The translations under genes were made by a program, and so were the position numbers. This document shows positions 23,701-34,899 of a DNA stretch of 64,000 bases, piece after piece. The stretch is from the NCBI GenBank assembly GCA_019671135.1, contig JAHRHY010000003.1, forward strand, positions 248,001 through 312,000, given 5' to 3'. Under the pieces are notes generated by a model, which did not search any database, was not told where the DNA came from, and saw only the letters and a program-made list of their open reading frames with translations. Each line of letters begins with the position of its first letter. Within the stretch, counting starts at the first letter, position 1. The DNA comes from Linnemannia hyalina (lineage: Eukaryota; Mortierellomycota; Mortierellomycetes; Mortierellales; Mortierellaceae).

Positions 23701-26359
23701 GGCGGAAATTGCATCGGGAAACGCTGTTGTCTCGGACAATGCTGCCAACGCTACTTTTGACAACGCTGCCTCGTCCAGGAGCTCAGCATCAAAGCAACTG
23801 GACCCCAACATTGTGTTGACAGCGTCCCCCTCGATGGTCCCAACAATTACCCCATCAACGTCGGCGGTGGAACTGGAGTCAGGTTCGTCTTCGCTCAGCT
23901 CCACAGAGCAAACGTCGATGCAGACTGTCCGGCCCAGGCTAATGAACCATGGTCGCTCAAAGTCAGTCTCAAACCGAGTCTCGTTTTCTCCTGGATTTGG
24001 TTCCTCGTCCTCACCCTCTTCGCTCCATCGCATCCGACCTTCGTCATCCTCCCAAATGGGAATTGGCATGCCACCATTCTTAGCAGAGCAGCCACTGGGG
24101 TCTCCTTTAGCTAAACAAATCGAGAGCGAGCTTTGGGCTCAGAACCACTCTCTTACCGGTTCGGCTTCGATGCAGGTGGCCAGAGTCGGTGGCGATCCAG
24201 CCTCGAACCCAAACTATTTTGCTGGGCTCGACTATGGAAAGCCGCTACCCAGTATGGAAAGTCGTTCCACTTTGGCCAGCCTGCATGAGCGTGAGCAATT
24301 CCAAGAGACGCCTTTTGATCCCGTTTACAACCCAGTGACAGGCGTCACTGACTTGCGAGATCTCCAGCCCGCGCCCGCCTCTTCGTCAAGCGCCAAAGAC
24401 TCGCTATTGGCCCTGTCAGAGAAGCTCAGCGGACCAGAGCGGGGACTGAGAGTCGAGACCGGATATCGACAATCTTCGTCTCCAATGCGCAAGGCCAGCG
24501 ACCCTCGACTGCAGCATCAGTCTAGCAACCAGCAAAGCCTCCGGTCGTCTGGACTTACGTGGGCCTTGCAGCCACAGTCTCCTTCTCCCTCATCGCCCCT
24601 CGCCGCTCTAGACGTTGATGGCCTACCTTCAGTGCCCCAGCAGCCGTCCAGCTCTTTAGGAACTACAGTCCATCAGGCCTCTGACATCTCTACTGAGCCA
24701 GACCAAGAGTCCTACCCACGACCTCGCGTCCACTCTCGCCGACCTTCTCGCAGCCACGAGTACGACCATGATCAGGAACCGGATGAGATGGATCGGGATA
24801 TCATGAATCAACAGCGGCATGGCGATGGCAACGGTACGATGATGCAGCGGTCCCTTAGCATCGAGTCCGAGTTTGAGAGCTTCTCGTACAAGAACGTGAC
24901 GCTGTTGAACGACGTCAACATGGAGGCCATGATGACGAAAGGCAAGCTGGCGGCGAATGCGAATATGACAGGACTTGGACCAGCTGGAGGACCCTCTACT
25001 CCTACTGTCGGCGAACTGGTTATTTCTCAGGGACCCCTTGATCCTCTTGAGAGTGGACAGTCATTGACAGGAATGAGCGATTCATCCAACTACGGCCCGG
25101 GACCATTGTCTGCATCTGTTTCGGGTTCTGGGACCAGTACATTAAAGTCTATGATCCAGTCGTTGGGAGTCGGCAGTGGCAGTCAAGGAAGCCACTCGAA
25201 ACAGTCCAGTGGCAGCGAGCCAGGTAGCACCAATTCTGCGGCGCCCACCTCCAGCACTTTAGCGACAAGTGAGGCGAGCAGGAAGGATCGACCACGAGAA
25301 CCTCGCAGGGACGGCAGTTCTGGGTACCTCCTTGGATTGGGATCCCTGGCTCGGTCTCGTTCAAGATCCAGGTCGCGATCAAGCTCTGCGGCGCATTCTA
25401 CGACGGCTGGCGGCACACCTCCAGTCTCTGGTCTGTCTGTCGCCTCCTCGACGCAACAGTTGACCGAGGGAGCATCTGGATCTCCGCTCTCTGCCCCAGC
25501 GTCGACAGGAATTGTCGCCTCTGCTACCGCGCCACTACCTCCTGCCAGTTCCGGCCATACGATATTCGGGTTCGGCAACGGATCGTCCACCAAGTTGCCG
25601 AGATCCAAGTCTGGATCAAGGGCAGGATCCAGAAACGGTAGCACGACCAGTCTGACGCTACAGTCGATGGGTCCTGGGATGATCTCGATGATGCTGAAGC
25701 GATCCAGCCCTGGCGGAGGAAACGGCAGTGGGAATGGCGGTAGCGGTGGTGGTGGTGGAGGAGGAGGGATGTTGACGCCAACCAAGAAGAACAGCACGAG
25801 TAGTCTTCGAGACCCATCTCACCCACTCGCACTCCATCATGCAAATTCGGAGGACGAGCATGACGGTTTGATGGCACTCAGGAGGAACAACTACAACTGT
25901 GTGAGTCGTCGAGGGAGCGCAGTCAGTATCACGGGCGGAAACGGTGGTAGTGGAGGTGGAGGAGGAGGAGGAGGAGGAGGAGGAGGCTCTGGTGAGATGG
26001 TAATGTCTTCTTCGTACTCGTCCAACAAGGAGAGGACGTTCTTTAGCTCGCCACTCTCTGCAATGCCTATGGCTGCCGCCCCGGCCGCCACTAGTGCCTC
26101 GGCTTCCTCGTGCACTGTTCCAATCAGTCCTTTGGTCTTGGAGCGGCATGAGGATTGGGGCCAGGGGTTGAAGATGGGCTCTTTGTTAGGACCCATGTTG
26201 CAGACTGACGCTGCCGTTGCCACTGGTACTCTTGCCGGTGGTAGTGGTGCTCTTGGTGTGAGTGGAGGAGGAGGAGGAGGAGAACGCGAGAGTAGTATTG
26301 TTCAAGTGGCTCACGCTGGTCCAATCGGCGGGGAGGCGACCAAAGGCGGAGTAGTTTAG
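15314..26359 (+). CDS. Giant Rim15/Greatwall-like AGC serine/threonine kinase
   Basis: In yeast, Rim15 phosphorylates endosulfine (Igo1/2) to restrain PP2A on entry to quiescence; a similar role is inferred. Exons: 15314-16892, 17009-19917, 20007-21837, 21933-22302, 22391-23235, 23329-23535 and 23655-26359, giving about 3,481 aa. A long Ser-rich N-terminus precedes a C2HC finger (CRICDEE...H...C, about residue 1863) followed by a helical segment. The kinase domain (about 2217-2570) has the glycine loop SRGAFGKVY, AIKIL lysine, [13 protein letters not shown] and GTPDYLAPE. Roughly 70 extra residues sit between DFG and APE, the split-domain hallmark of the Greatwall/Rim15/Cek1 group. The last 900 residues are Ser/Gly-rich; no receiver domain is visible. 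At exon 1/2 the best-looking acceptor (16973) breaks the frame, whereas AG at 17008 restores it. Twice the length of yeast Rim15. Confidence 0.88.
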
Positions 26360-26540
26360 ATAGGAGTTTTTTTTTTCTTTCAGCTTTGAACATAAAGAAG
26401 AGGAGAGAAGATTTCAAAAACTATATCGTCTCCTTTGATCATGTATGGTTGTCCTACACACCTCACTTCAAAGAAGCGTAGCAAAAAAGAAAGCGACGCG
26501 AACAGTAACTGTAGTGTTTGCGACTAATTTTTTTTTTGAC

Positions 26541-26712
26541 TAAGTTAATCGGTTAACCGGTTAACCGATTAATTAATTGACCGATTAACAGAACTGATTA
26601 ACCGATTAACCCATTAACCCATTAACCCATTAGCAGATTGACCATTTAAACTAAATCGGTTAATCGACCAAATTAACCAAAATTGACTTGACCTTTTGAC
26701 CGATTAACCGAC
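26541..26712. repeat. Degenerate 8-bp satellite built on TTAACC/GGTTAA
   Basis: Imperfect units such as GTTAACCG, GATTAACC and ATTAACCC recur with a period of about 8; ATTAACCC occurs three times in a row near 26607-26630. Both strands of the motif are used, so much of the tract is locally self-complementary. It lies between the kinase 3' end and the second tRNA-Glu gene. It resembles but does not match a fungal telomere repeat (TTAGGG). Confidence 0.75.
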
Positions 26713-26834
26713 ACGATCCGACGCACAATTTTTTGTCTTGACCAAAAAAAAATCGATTAAAAACCCTGTCGCGAACGCCAAGGTCAAAAAAAAAAAAAAA
26801 AAGTTTACCACTGAACGAAATGACAAAATATAAT

Positions 26835-26905
26835 TCCCAGTCCGGGGATCGAACCCGGGCCTTGTCGGTGAGAGCGACAAATCCTGACCACTGGACCAAC
26901 TAGGA
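26835..26905 (-). tRNA. tRNA-Glu (anticodon CTC), identical second copy
   Basis: All 71 positions match the gene at 9177-9247, with the same cloverleaf; the CTC anticodon is at 26870-26872. A Pol III terminator TTTT lies at 26825-26828 on the minus strand. The 3' flanks of the two genes differ, so this is either an old duplication or ordinary homogenisation of a multicopy tRNA. A copy of the same retroelement lies on its upstream side. Confidence 0.95.
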
Positions 26906-26959
26906 ACTTCTTGTTTAATGGTAGTATCCTTTGTCCTAATTGTTTTGGCAAGAATAAAT

Positions 26960-26983
26960 TCACGTGATGATGCGGCCCTTAAG
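26960..26983. promoter_or_regulatory. TCACGTGA and GCCCTTAAG block upstream of second tRNA-Glu
   Basis: TCACGTGA (26960-26967) lies 55 bp upstream of the tRNA 5' end, with GCCCTTAAG at 26975-26983. The pair is shared with the first tRNA-Glu locus (9313-9344) but with different spacing (7 versus 15 bp). Whether it belongs to the tRNA promoter or to inserted DNA is unknown. Confidence 0.35.
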
Positions 26984-26989
26984 TGATGG

Positions 26990-27792
26990 ACTCTACCTGG
27001 CACCTGGTACCTGGATGTGTACGAAAAAAAACCTGGTACCTGGTTTCCCAATGTCCATCGCCAAGACAGTCCTTCATGAGATCTGGAAGGAGGCCATGGG
27101 CAAGATTAATGAGTGGGGTGTGCAGGTGACAAACAGCTACAACGCAGCCAGGAAGCGGGAATACAAACGCGCGGTGGACAGGGGTCGTCAGGTACCGAGG
27201 CCAGTACCCATACACTGGTGGCCCCCTTCGGATGCGGATCATGTACGAGGATTTTCCTCCATCGGTGGAGCTCGAGCCGTGCACAGCGGTAGTCCAGCTC
27301 TCGATCGAGACGAGAAACCGATGTGGAACGTGTCGGATCTCCTCCGCGGCATCACCCCCTTAAGCATGTTGACTGAATGGTCCGCGGTCTTCCGGACCCC
27401 AATGTCCATCGCTAAGACAGTCCTTCACAAGTTTGTTGGCTACCTGGAGGCGCAGGCCTCGGAGCTGATCTGGAAACCTCGGTGCTCCGCGACGATCGCA
27501 TGGGAGCAGACCCAGGGTATCTCCGCCAAGAACAAGACATCTAAGTACACCGGCCCCCGAGGTGACTGGAGTCAAGGATACGGTTACATTACGCACGATG
27601 GTTTCTGTCCGTGTGGCGCTTCGCTAGCCACACATGATGAAGGAAGGTGCCCTGGAGTGACCAAGGACCCACGCGCTGCTGACGAGCGGTTGTTGGAGAG
27701 TTTGTTAGAAAGGAGGAGGTTGTCAATGATGGAGAGGATGGGAAGAATCCCCTTTTATTCGTATCTGGTATTACTTTGTCTTCCGTTAAAAC
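26990..27792 (+). mobile_element. Longer copy of the LINE-type element, rearranged and frameshifted
   Basis: The segment 27454-27792 is nearly identical to 9403-9738 and encodes the same C-terminal block (IWKPRC ... CPCGASLATH ... RRRLSMMERMGRIPF). Here the reading frame extends upstream to about 26964, adding about 160 residues of element-like protein without a recognisable enzyme motif. A one-base insertion after the IPF codons removes the stop seen in the first copy. A unit of about 30 bp (CCAATGTCCATCGC...) occurs twice, at about 27049 and about 27400, so the copy is internally rearranged. No poly(A) tail or target-site duplication is visible. The left boundary is uncertain; it may begin near the repeated CTGGTACCTGG sequence at 27000-27045. 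Confidence 0.7.
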
Positions 27793-29245
27793 TGCCTTTT
27801 TCTCCTCATCTATCCCTATCATTCTTGCAAGGCACTCTCAATGCCTCTCACCTTTTCCACGCCCTCTGCATCTTATTTTTATGTCTATATACGCCTCTCC
27901 AGACTTTTCCGCACTACTTATGCCTTATTTGACGATGCTTCATGACTTTTCACTACCCCTACCCGCCCTTCAAGTGTTTCCATGACCTTCATCCCCCTCT
28001 CCTACCATTTCTTCCTTCTTCTCTTTTTCTTTGTTACTTGGATTAGTTTGATTTGTGGTCCAAAAAAAAAAATGATAACACCAGTAAGACAATTTATGCA
28101 TGTAACGCGGGGGAGGTTTTTGCATCATCTTCGTTCTTGTTGGTGGTTTTTCCTCGACAACGCGCCCGCACGTTTGGAGATGAGTATAAATAAGACACAA
28201 TTGTCACCAAAAATAAAGTCGGATAAGAACCCGCAGAGAACCAGTCCAGTAAGGAGGCCTTTCAGGTCCAAGTTATCATATGGTGTTTGTTACATCTCTG
28301 TAGATCTCGACAATATCCATAGCGACTATGGGATGAGAATGTATATATGATACCAAGCATATAAGACAACCATTGTAACATTTTTTGTTCAACTATCCTA
28401 CTAAACACCAACCTATTCTCCAAACAACAAAGTCTTCTTATTTTTCGCACACCACACTCTTGAATATGTCCATCTACTATTAACCTGTAACCCTCACTGC
28501 AAGATTCGCCAGAGTAGTTCTTGTATGTCATCATCTAAAGCACTTGTACTCTCAACTGTATCTTTGGGGCGAAATACAGGGGAGAGATTACATTTTAAAA
28601 ATTCTTGTGCTGTCTATTGCTATTTTATTCTGTGTTCTGTTGCCCACTATGAAGAGATATGCCAGTTATGGAAGTCAACACTCCGTTCCTTGGACTTTGG
28701 ATATTTTTTATATGCCTTTTTATATCCTCTGCACATGAAGGGGCCGCTAACCTTTGCACACAGCCCTAGCCTAGCCTATCCTAGCCTTGCCCTTTGCCCT
28801 TCTGACACTCTTGACCAGCACTCTCTAACTTCTCCTTGTTCCAGTTCACAATGTTTTTCTCATTTTTCCTTCCATCCTTTTTGCTCTCCATTTTCATTTG
28901 TTTCTGTTGTAGTGTTGTTTGTATCCTTCATCCAGACTTCATTGTAACATGAAAACTGTTTTTCCAAGAGCCAGATAACTCCAAATAACGCCACCAATTC
29001 GTTTACATTAGAGGTTGGTGGCAAAAAGGGGCCTCGATCTATTTATTATTTTCATCTTTTGACGCGTTGAGAACCTTGAGGCACTGAATGTTCAAGTTCA
29101 TGCTGTTAAAATGTATCATCGAATGGCTTTAAGGTACTCTTCTCAAAGTTATATTTTATTTCCAACAAAAAACACAGAGGCTGATTCTTCATTTCTCCTC
29201 GTCGAAAAAAAATATACTCACACGCTACGCAACGCAGACCAACTC
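27793..29245. other. Intergenic region, no gene seen
   Basis: Pyrimidine-rich then A/T-rich DNA. A TATAAATA-like sequence at about 28184-28190 and an ORF at 28525-28947 are present, but the ORF has no domain, signal peptide or splice support. It probably contains the 3' UTR of the convergent monooxygenase gene. Confidence 0.45.
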
Positions 29246-31292
29246 TCACGCGCGAATAGCAGCAGGAACCTTGGATCGCTGCACACCCACGAAATGCTGG
29301 GGTCGGAATTTCCTCAGTCTCCACCAGTAATGTGTACAAGTACTCCACCAAAGGGCAGTGACTTTGCCCTGCTCGTTCTGGTACCAGGACTTGCAGTTCG
29401 AGGACCAGACCATGCCCTTCATCTTTTCCTCGACCTCGTCGACAAAGTCCTTGCAGGCCTTGGGTGTTGCTTGAATGGAGGAGAGGTTCTTGTCCATCAT
29501 GTGCGAGATTGTCATAATTGCGTATTCGCAGGCTGTTTCGATCATGAATAGGACCGAGTTGTGGCTATGTTTTTGTGTGTATGTGTGTATGTGGGTGGGG
29601 GAAAGGTGGTAGTGACAGAAAGAGAGGTGGACGATTAGTTTTAACAATGCCTTTTTTTGTTTATCATGAAAACGAATAGAAAGAATGTTACCCGAGTCCG
29701 GTGTTGGGTCCGAGGAGGAAGAACATGTTGGGAGTTTCGGCGGATGTGATGCCGTAGTAAGTCTTGGGATCCTGGCCCCAGACCTTGAAGAGATCACATT
29801 TGTCCTTGCCAATAACAAACCCCTCCGCAAGGCTATCTTTAACATGGAACCCGGTCGCCAACACCAGCGCATCCACTTCCTGCCGCGACCCATCGCTAAG
29901 CTTCAACGTCCGTCCCTTGACATCCTTGATCGTCGCCGTGTGAACGCAAACGTTCTTCCTAGCTAGGGCCGGGTAAAAATCCGACGAGACGACAATTCGA
30001 CGGCACCCCAAGATATAATTGGGCGTCATCTTGGCACGGAGCTGCTTGTCACGGATCTGGTAGAACCGATAAGACCAGGCGAGGAGCATGGCGACGCGAC
30101 GGGTGAGGGCGTGTTGCCATTTGGTGCTGAAGATGCGGATGATGGATTCGTTGGACCAGTAGGTGAGTTTGTAGTAGAGGAAGTGGACGAAGGGGATGTG
30201 TTTGAAGAGGAACTTCCAGAAGGCCGAGTTGCTTACGTTCCTACGGGGGATGATGTAGGTTGCGGATCGTTGGTAGAATTCGAGTTTCTTTACCTTGTCG
30301 ACGATTGCGGGGACTACTTGGATCGAGCTAGTTGAAGGAGAGCAAAATGAAAGCAATTAAAAACGTGTGCTTCGGGCAATTACTTTTTTCTAAACCCAGT
30401 CGCAAACAAAAATGTGCAGGAAAAAAAAACGTACCTAGCACCACTCCCAACAACAGCAACATGCTTGCCGGTCAAATCATAATCATGGTTCCACTGAGCA
30501 GTATGCCACTTGGGTCCCTCAAAGGCCTCAAACTGTTTAGGGATTTGCGGGATTCTCAGAGGTCCCATTCCAGAAAAGACTATATCGGCGTTGGTCTGTC
30601 CTGTCTCGCCAGTGTTGTGGTTGATCCAGTCCAGGACCCATTGTTGCAGCTCCTCGTGCCATTCGGCATGGGTGACCTCGGTCCTGAAACGGATCTTTTC
30701 GTAGAGGTTGTACTTTTTGGCAACTTGACGTTGGTACTCCCAGATCTCCTGCTGTCCCGCATATCTAGTTGCAAAATAAAGGAAACGAGAGGGAGATAGT
30801 GTGCACAGACGCATGCAGCGGAAGGATTAGTAACATAATATGTCCAACGACGACCAGAGGCGGAAATGATCTAGAAGCAATTGAGGATGTAGCTTACGTC
30901 GTGCTCCATTCGTAATTGGGTTCGAATGAGAACTGGTAGTTGATAGACTTGACATCACAGGCACAGCCAGGGTAGGTGTTGGACCACCAGGTGCCTCCAA
31001 GCTCGGGTTCCAGCTCAAAGATGGTGTATGTCTTGAGATTCAGCTGGGTCTGAAGGCGAATAGCGGCACACATGCCCGAAAACCTGTCGAAGCATGGGTT
31101 TAAGTAATGGTAGCAACAGGAAGAGAAGGTTAGAAATAGAGCAATTGGATGGATTAAAGGAGAAAAAAATGGCGTGGTGTACTGTATCCTGTCTGGGTAA
31201 AAATGGTACAGCTTGAGGCAAAAACCTTACCCAGAGCCAATGATGCAGACGATTGGAGTCGTCCCATCCTTGTAGGTCTTGGTAAGTCCCAT
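29246..31292 (-). CDS. Baeyer-Villiger-type flavin monooxygenase, paralogue 1
   Basis: It should use FAD, NADPH and O2 to insert oxygen next to a carbonyl or on a soft nucleophile; the substrate is unknown. Exons: 31292-31231, 31083-30898, 30764-30435, 30327-29692 and 29564-29246 (1,533 nt, 510 aa). Visible motifs are the FAD-binding GSGFSG near the start, GGTWW...YPGCACD, the Baeyer-Villiger fingerprint FEGPKWHTAQW (usual form FxGxxxHxxxW), the second dinucleotide fold GSGASS and the ATGF motif. No signal peptide or peroxisomal tail is seen, so it is probably cytosolic. It is tandem to a close paralogue at 32055-34092 with identical intron positions and phases and exons of equal length except the last, which is one codon longer. 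A GCGATAAG GATA-type site lies about 311 bp upstream. Confidence 0.92.
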
Positions 31293-31601
31293 TCTTGTCG
31301 GAGTTGCGAGTTCGTGCTGAGAGTTGTTTCTGGTCGAATGGGCTGGAGGAAAGGCGATGGCGAATGGAGGAATCGCCAAGAAGGAATGAGAATGAAATGG
31401 GGAGTAGGAATGTCGGAAAGGAGGGTGTTCACTTTCAGTATTTATTCAAGTGAGCGTGCATCGTCCTTTTCATACCTTGGGCCCGTGTCCAGGGTGCATA
31501 AAACTTGAAAACTTGTTTGAAAATGAGCCGCACTCCAACAATGCCACTTTCTCCCCTCACGCTTCTGCTCTTGTTTGCCCTTACGACAAGAATGAAATAA
31601 C

Positions 31602-31610
31602 ACTTATCGC
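31602..31610 (-). promoter_or_regulatory. Candidate GATA-factor site upstream of monooxygenase 1
   Basis: On the coding strand the sequence reads GCGATAAG, about 311 bp before the ATG. The equivalent site, with similar flanks (TGTG/CTGTG...GCGATAAG), lies about 367 bp upstream of the paralogue. GATA factors (AreA/Nit2 type) govern nitrogen use in fungi; regulation here is inference from conservation between the two promoters. Confidence 0.35.
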
Positions 31611-32054
31611 TCCACAGGACAAACAAGTCTATCTTTCTATCTGTCTGTGTGTCTGTTTCGGCTCGCTCAAAAAAAATAGGTCAAGTGCTTCTTTCTTTCT
31701 ATTGCACGGATCGAAAAAAGGTATCTGTGCGCTCGGCCGACTTTACTTATTTCAACATTTGTACCATATGTTTGTGGGGGAGAAGAATGGAAGCTGTTCG
31801 GTCGAAAGTGTCGAGTTGAGTGCAATCTAGGGTTCTTGCTGAATAAACTCGTTTTAGCTCCTCTACACGTCGACTATCGCGGCCTTTGTTCTTTTTTTCT
31901 GTCCGTCGCGTTTTTCTTATTGTCGTTTGGTTTTGTGCTTTCTAAGTGAGTAAGAGCAATGTATATCAAAATCTTATTTATTTCCAACAAGAACAAACCC
32001 TGATCCTTTTCTTCCGCCAAAAAAACCGACAAGCACCACGCCAACCTTAACAGC

Positions 32055-34092
32055 TCACATATGGACGGCAGCAGACTTGGACCGCTGGACAGCAGAAAAG
32101 TGCTGGGGTCTGAACTTTCGCAGTCTCCACCAGTAGTGCGTGCAGGAGCTCCACCAAAGCGCCGTGATCTCGTCCTGATCATTCTTGTACCAAGACGTAC
32201 ACTTTGTGGACCAGACCATGCCTTTCATCTTTTCCTTGACCTCATCACCAAAGTCCTTGCAGGCCTTGGGAGTGACTTGGATGGAAGAGAGGTTCTTGTC
32301 CATCATGTGCGAGATTGCCATGACTGCATAGTCGCAAGCCGTCTCGATCATGAACAGGACCGAGTTGTGCCTATTTTTTCGTAGATGAGAGCAAATGAGG
32401 TGAAGAACAAAATTGAATTAGAAGGAATAATATGCTTTTTTCTTCTCTAAATATGTTACAGAGAAGCAGTCGATCAAAGCAAACGAAAAAAATTCACGTT
32501 ACCCAAGCACGGAGTTGGGTCCCAGAATGAAGAACATGTTGGGGGCTTCGGGAGTGGCGATTCCATAGTAGGTCTTGGGCGCTTGGCCCCAAGCCTTGGA
32601 GAGGTCGCACTTGTCCTTGCCAATCACGAACCCCTCAGCAACGAAATCCTGAACACGGAATCCAGTTGCCAAAACCAGAGCATCCACCTCCTGCTTAGAC
32701 CCGTCATTCAATGTCAAAGTCTTGCCCTTAACATCCACGATGACCGCCGTGTGAACGCTGACGTTCTTCTTAGACAAGGCCGGATAGTAGTCCGATGAGA
32801 CGGCGACACGACGACATCCTAGGGCGTAGTCGGGCGTCAATTTCTTACGGAGTTGCTTGTCACGAACCTGCCAGTACCGATGGGCCCAAGCGACGAACAT
32901 GGTGAAGCGCCGGGAAAACATGTCTCGCCACTTTGTGCTGAAGATGCGGAGGGTGGCTTCCCTATTCCAGTAGGCCAGCTTGAAGAAGATGAAGTGGACA
33001 AAGGGGATATATTTGAAGAGGAACTTCCAGAGTGCCGTGATTTTGGGGTTACCGCGGGGGATGACCCATGTCGCCGACCTTTGATAGAACTCGAGTTTCT
33101 TGACCTTGCCGACAATCGCAGGAACTACTTGGATCGCGCTTAATGGAAGAATGAGTAGTAATAAAAGTGAGCAAATTGAGACTCAGCTACAGTAAAGAAG
33201 TGGGCCAAGAGAGAAAGTGTGTGTGTGTGTGGGGGGGGAGGGGTTACCTGGTTCCGCTGCCAATAACAGCGATACGCTTGTTGGCGAGGTCAAAGTCATG
33301 GTTCCACTGGGAGGTGTGCCACTTGGGTCCCTCAAAGTCATCAAACTGCTTGGGAATCTGAGGGAGGCGAAGGGGTCCTGTTCCAGAAATGACAACGTCG
33401 GCCTGCATCTGTCCAGTCTCTCCAGTAAGGCGGCTTGTCCAGTCAAGGACCCATTGCTGCAGGCTCTCATGCCATTCAATATGGGTGATCTCCGTGCTGA
33501 AACGTATCTTTTCGTAGAGGTTGTACTTTTTGGCGACCCGGCGTTGGTACTCCCAAATTTCCTGCTGTCCCGCAAATCTTAGATATTAACGACGCACACA
33601 AAAAAAGAACGAGCATGGACACCATGGATTAGTACAAAAAATTACCAAGAAAAAAAAGAAAGAGACGATTGGGAACGGAAACGATGGGAACAGGCAAGGG
33701 AGGGACAGTCAAACTTACTTCTTGGTCCATTCATAGTTGGGCTCGAACGAGAACTGGTAGATGATGGATTGGACATCACAGGCACACCCAGGGTAGGTGT
33801 TAGACCACCAAGTACCTCCAAGTTCGGGGTCCAGCTCGAAAATGGTGTATGTCTTGAGGTTCAGCTGGGTCTGAAGACGAATGGCGGCGCACATACCCGA
33901 GAACCTGTCAAGAATGCATTCGAAGTGAAGCAATTAGATTGGCAAGACAAAATAAAGCAAGCGGTTGGCGATGAGGTCCCAGACTGAGTTAAAGTAATAT
34001 GTGATGAAATCATATTGGGAAAAACCTTACCCAGCACCGATGATACAGACGGTTGGCGTCGTGCCATCCTTGTAAGTCTTGGTGAGTCCCAT
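32055..34092 (-). CDS. Baeyer-Villiger-type flavin monooxygenase, paralogue 2
   Basis: Same family and predicted chemistry as its downstream neighbour. Exons: 34092-34031, 33904-33719, 33577-33248, 33138-32503 and 32370-32055 (1,530 nt, 509 aa). FAD motif GAGFSG at residues 19-24, GGTWWSNTYPGCACD at 50-64, Baeyer-Villiger fingerprint FEGPKWHTSQW at 164-174, and NADPH motif GSGTSA at 189-194. The proteins are closely similar along their whole length but many third positions and introns have diverged, so the duplication is not very recent. The residue after the fingerprint tryptophan is Asn in both copies, where Pro or Asp is usual. A GT run plus G8 tract (33219-33238) lies in intron 3. Confidence 0.92.
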
Positions 34093-34457
34093 TATCGACT
34101 GAGGAGATAGTTGTTTTGTTGGAGAAGTGTTTGCGGAAAGCTGAACGAATGAGTTGAAGTCAAGACGTTGGTGAGCGGAGGAACCCGTGGAACAGATAGA
34201 AAGGGAAATGAAGGCAGTGTGAAAAAAGAAAAGGAAAAGTTGTTCGACGAGATAATCCATTCTCCGTATTTATGCAAGACAGCGCGGCGCATCGTTCTTT
34301 CTCGTGCATTGACTCATTCCTTACCCCCTACCCATTCACCCTTGACCGCACTAATGTGCTCTCTTATTTTGTGAAAAATAATGTGGTTTCTAGTACATGG
34401 TACTATCCTCCTGCGTTTGTGCTCTTGCTTCTTCTCACGGGGCGGAAAAAAAAAACG

Positions 34458-34466
34458 CTTATCGCC
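34458..34466 (-). promoter_or_regulatory. Candidate GATA-factor site upstream of monooxygenase 2
   Basis: Coding-strand GCGATAAGC about 367 bp upstream of the ATG; the counterpart upstream of paralogue 1 is at 31602-31610. The match between otherwise diverged promoters is the only evidence. Confidence 0.35.
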
Positions 34467-34899
34467 GCACAACACCCAAGCATGTCTCCTCACACATCCT
34501 GTTCGCTCAGAAGATGGTGCCTCTTTGTCTTTGAGCGAGGAAAGAGAGGAACCGAGTGTGAGCCACGGTTATGCATGATTTAACCTAGGCGCTTTTTCTC
34601 TCTTTGAAGTGCGAAGCTCGTAGTAGATAAGCTCTTCTTAGTTCCTCGACGCGTTTATTGTCGCGTCCGCACCGTTCGTTTGTTTAGCAAACCGCACGTG
34701 CATGATGACGAGGTGACTGTTTCTTGTCTCCTTTTTCTCCCTGCCCCTTTGCCTTGGCTTTGAGACGACTTATCCTCCCCTCCCCCCCCTCCCTCCCCTT
34801 CTCTCTTTTTCTCCCCACCTCCCCGCATCCTTCTTTTCATTCGACTCTCCTTTTCCCTTCACTCCCTTCATTCCCAACAGAAACAAAAGAAACCATACC

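Noticed and set aside
25183..25797. Proline-rich minus-strand ORF over the kinase 3' exon
   Set aside because: Antisense to glycine- and serine-coding repeats of the kinase; no independent support.
26541..26712. Interstitial telomere repeat
   Set aside because: The unit is an 8-bp TTAACC/GGTTAA variant, not TTAGGG, and occurs in both orientations.
26990..27792. LTR retrotransposon
   Set aside because: No long terminal repeats or primer-binding site; the related copy has a poly(A) tail and non-LTR-type target-site duplication.
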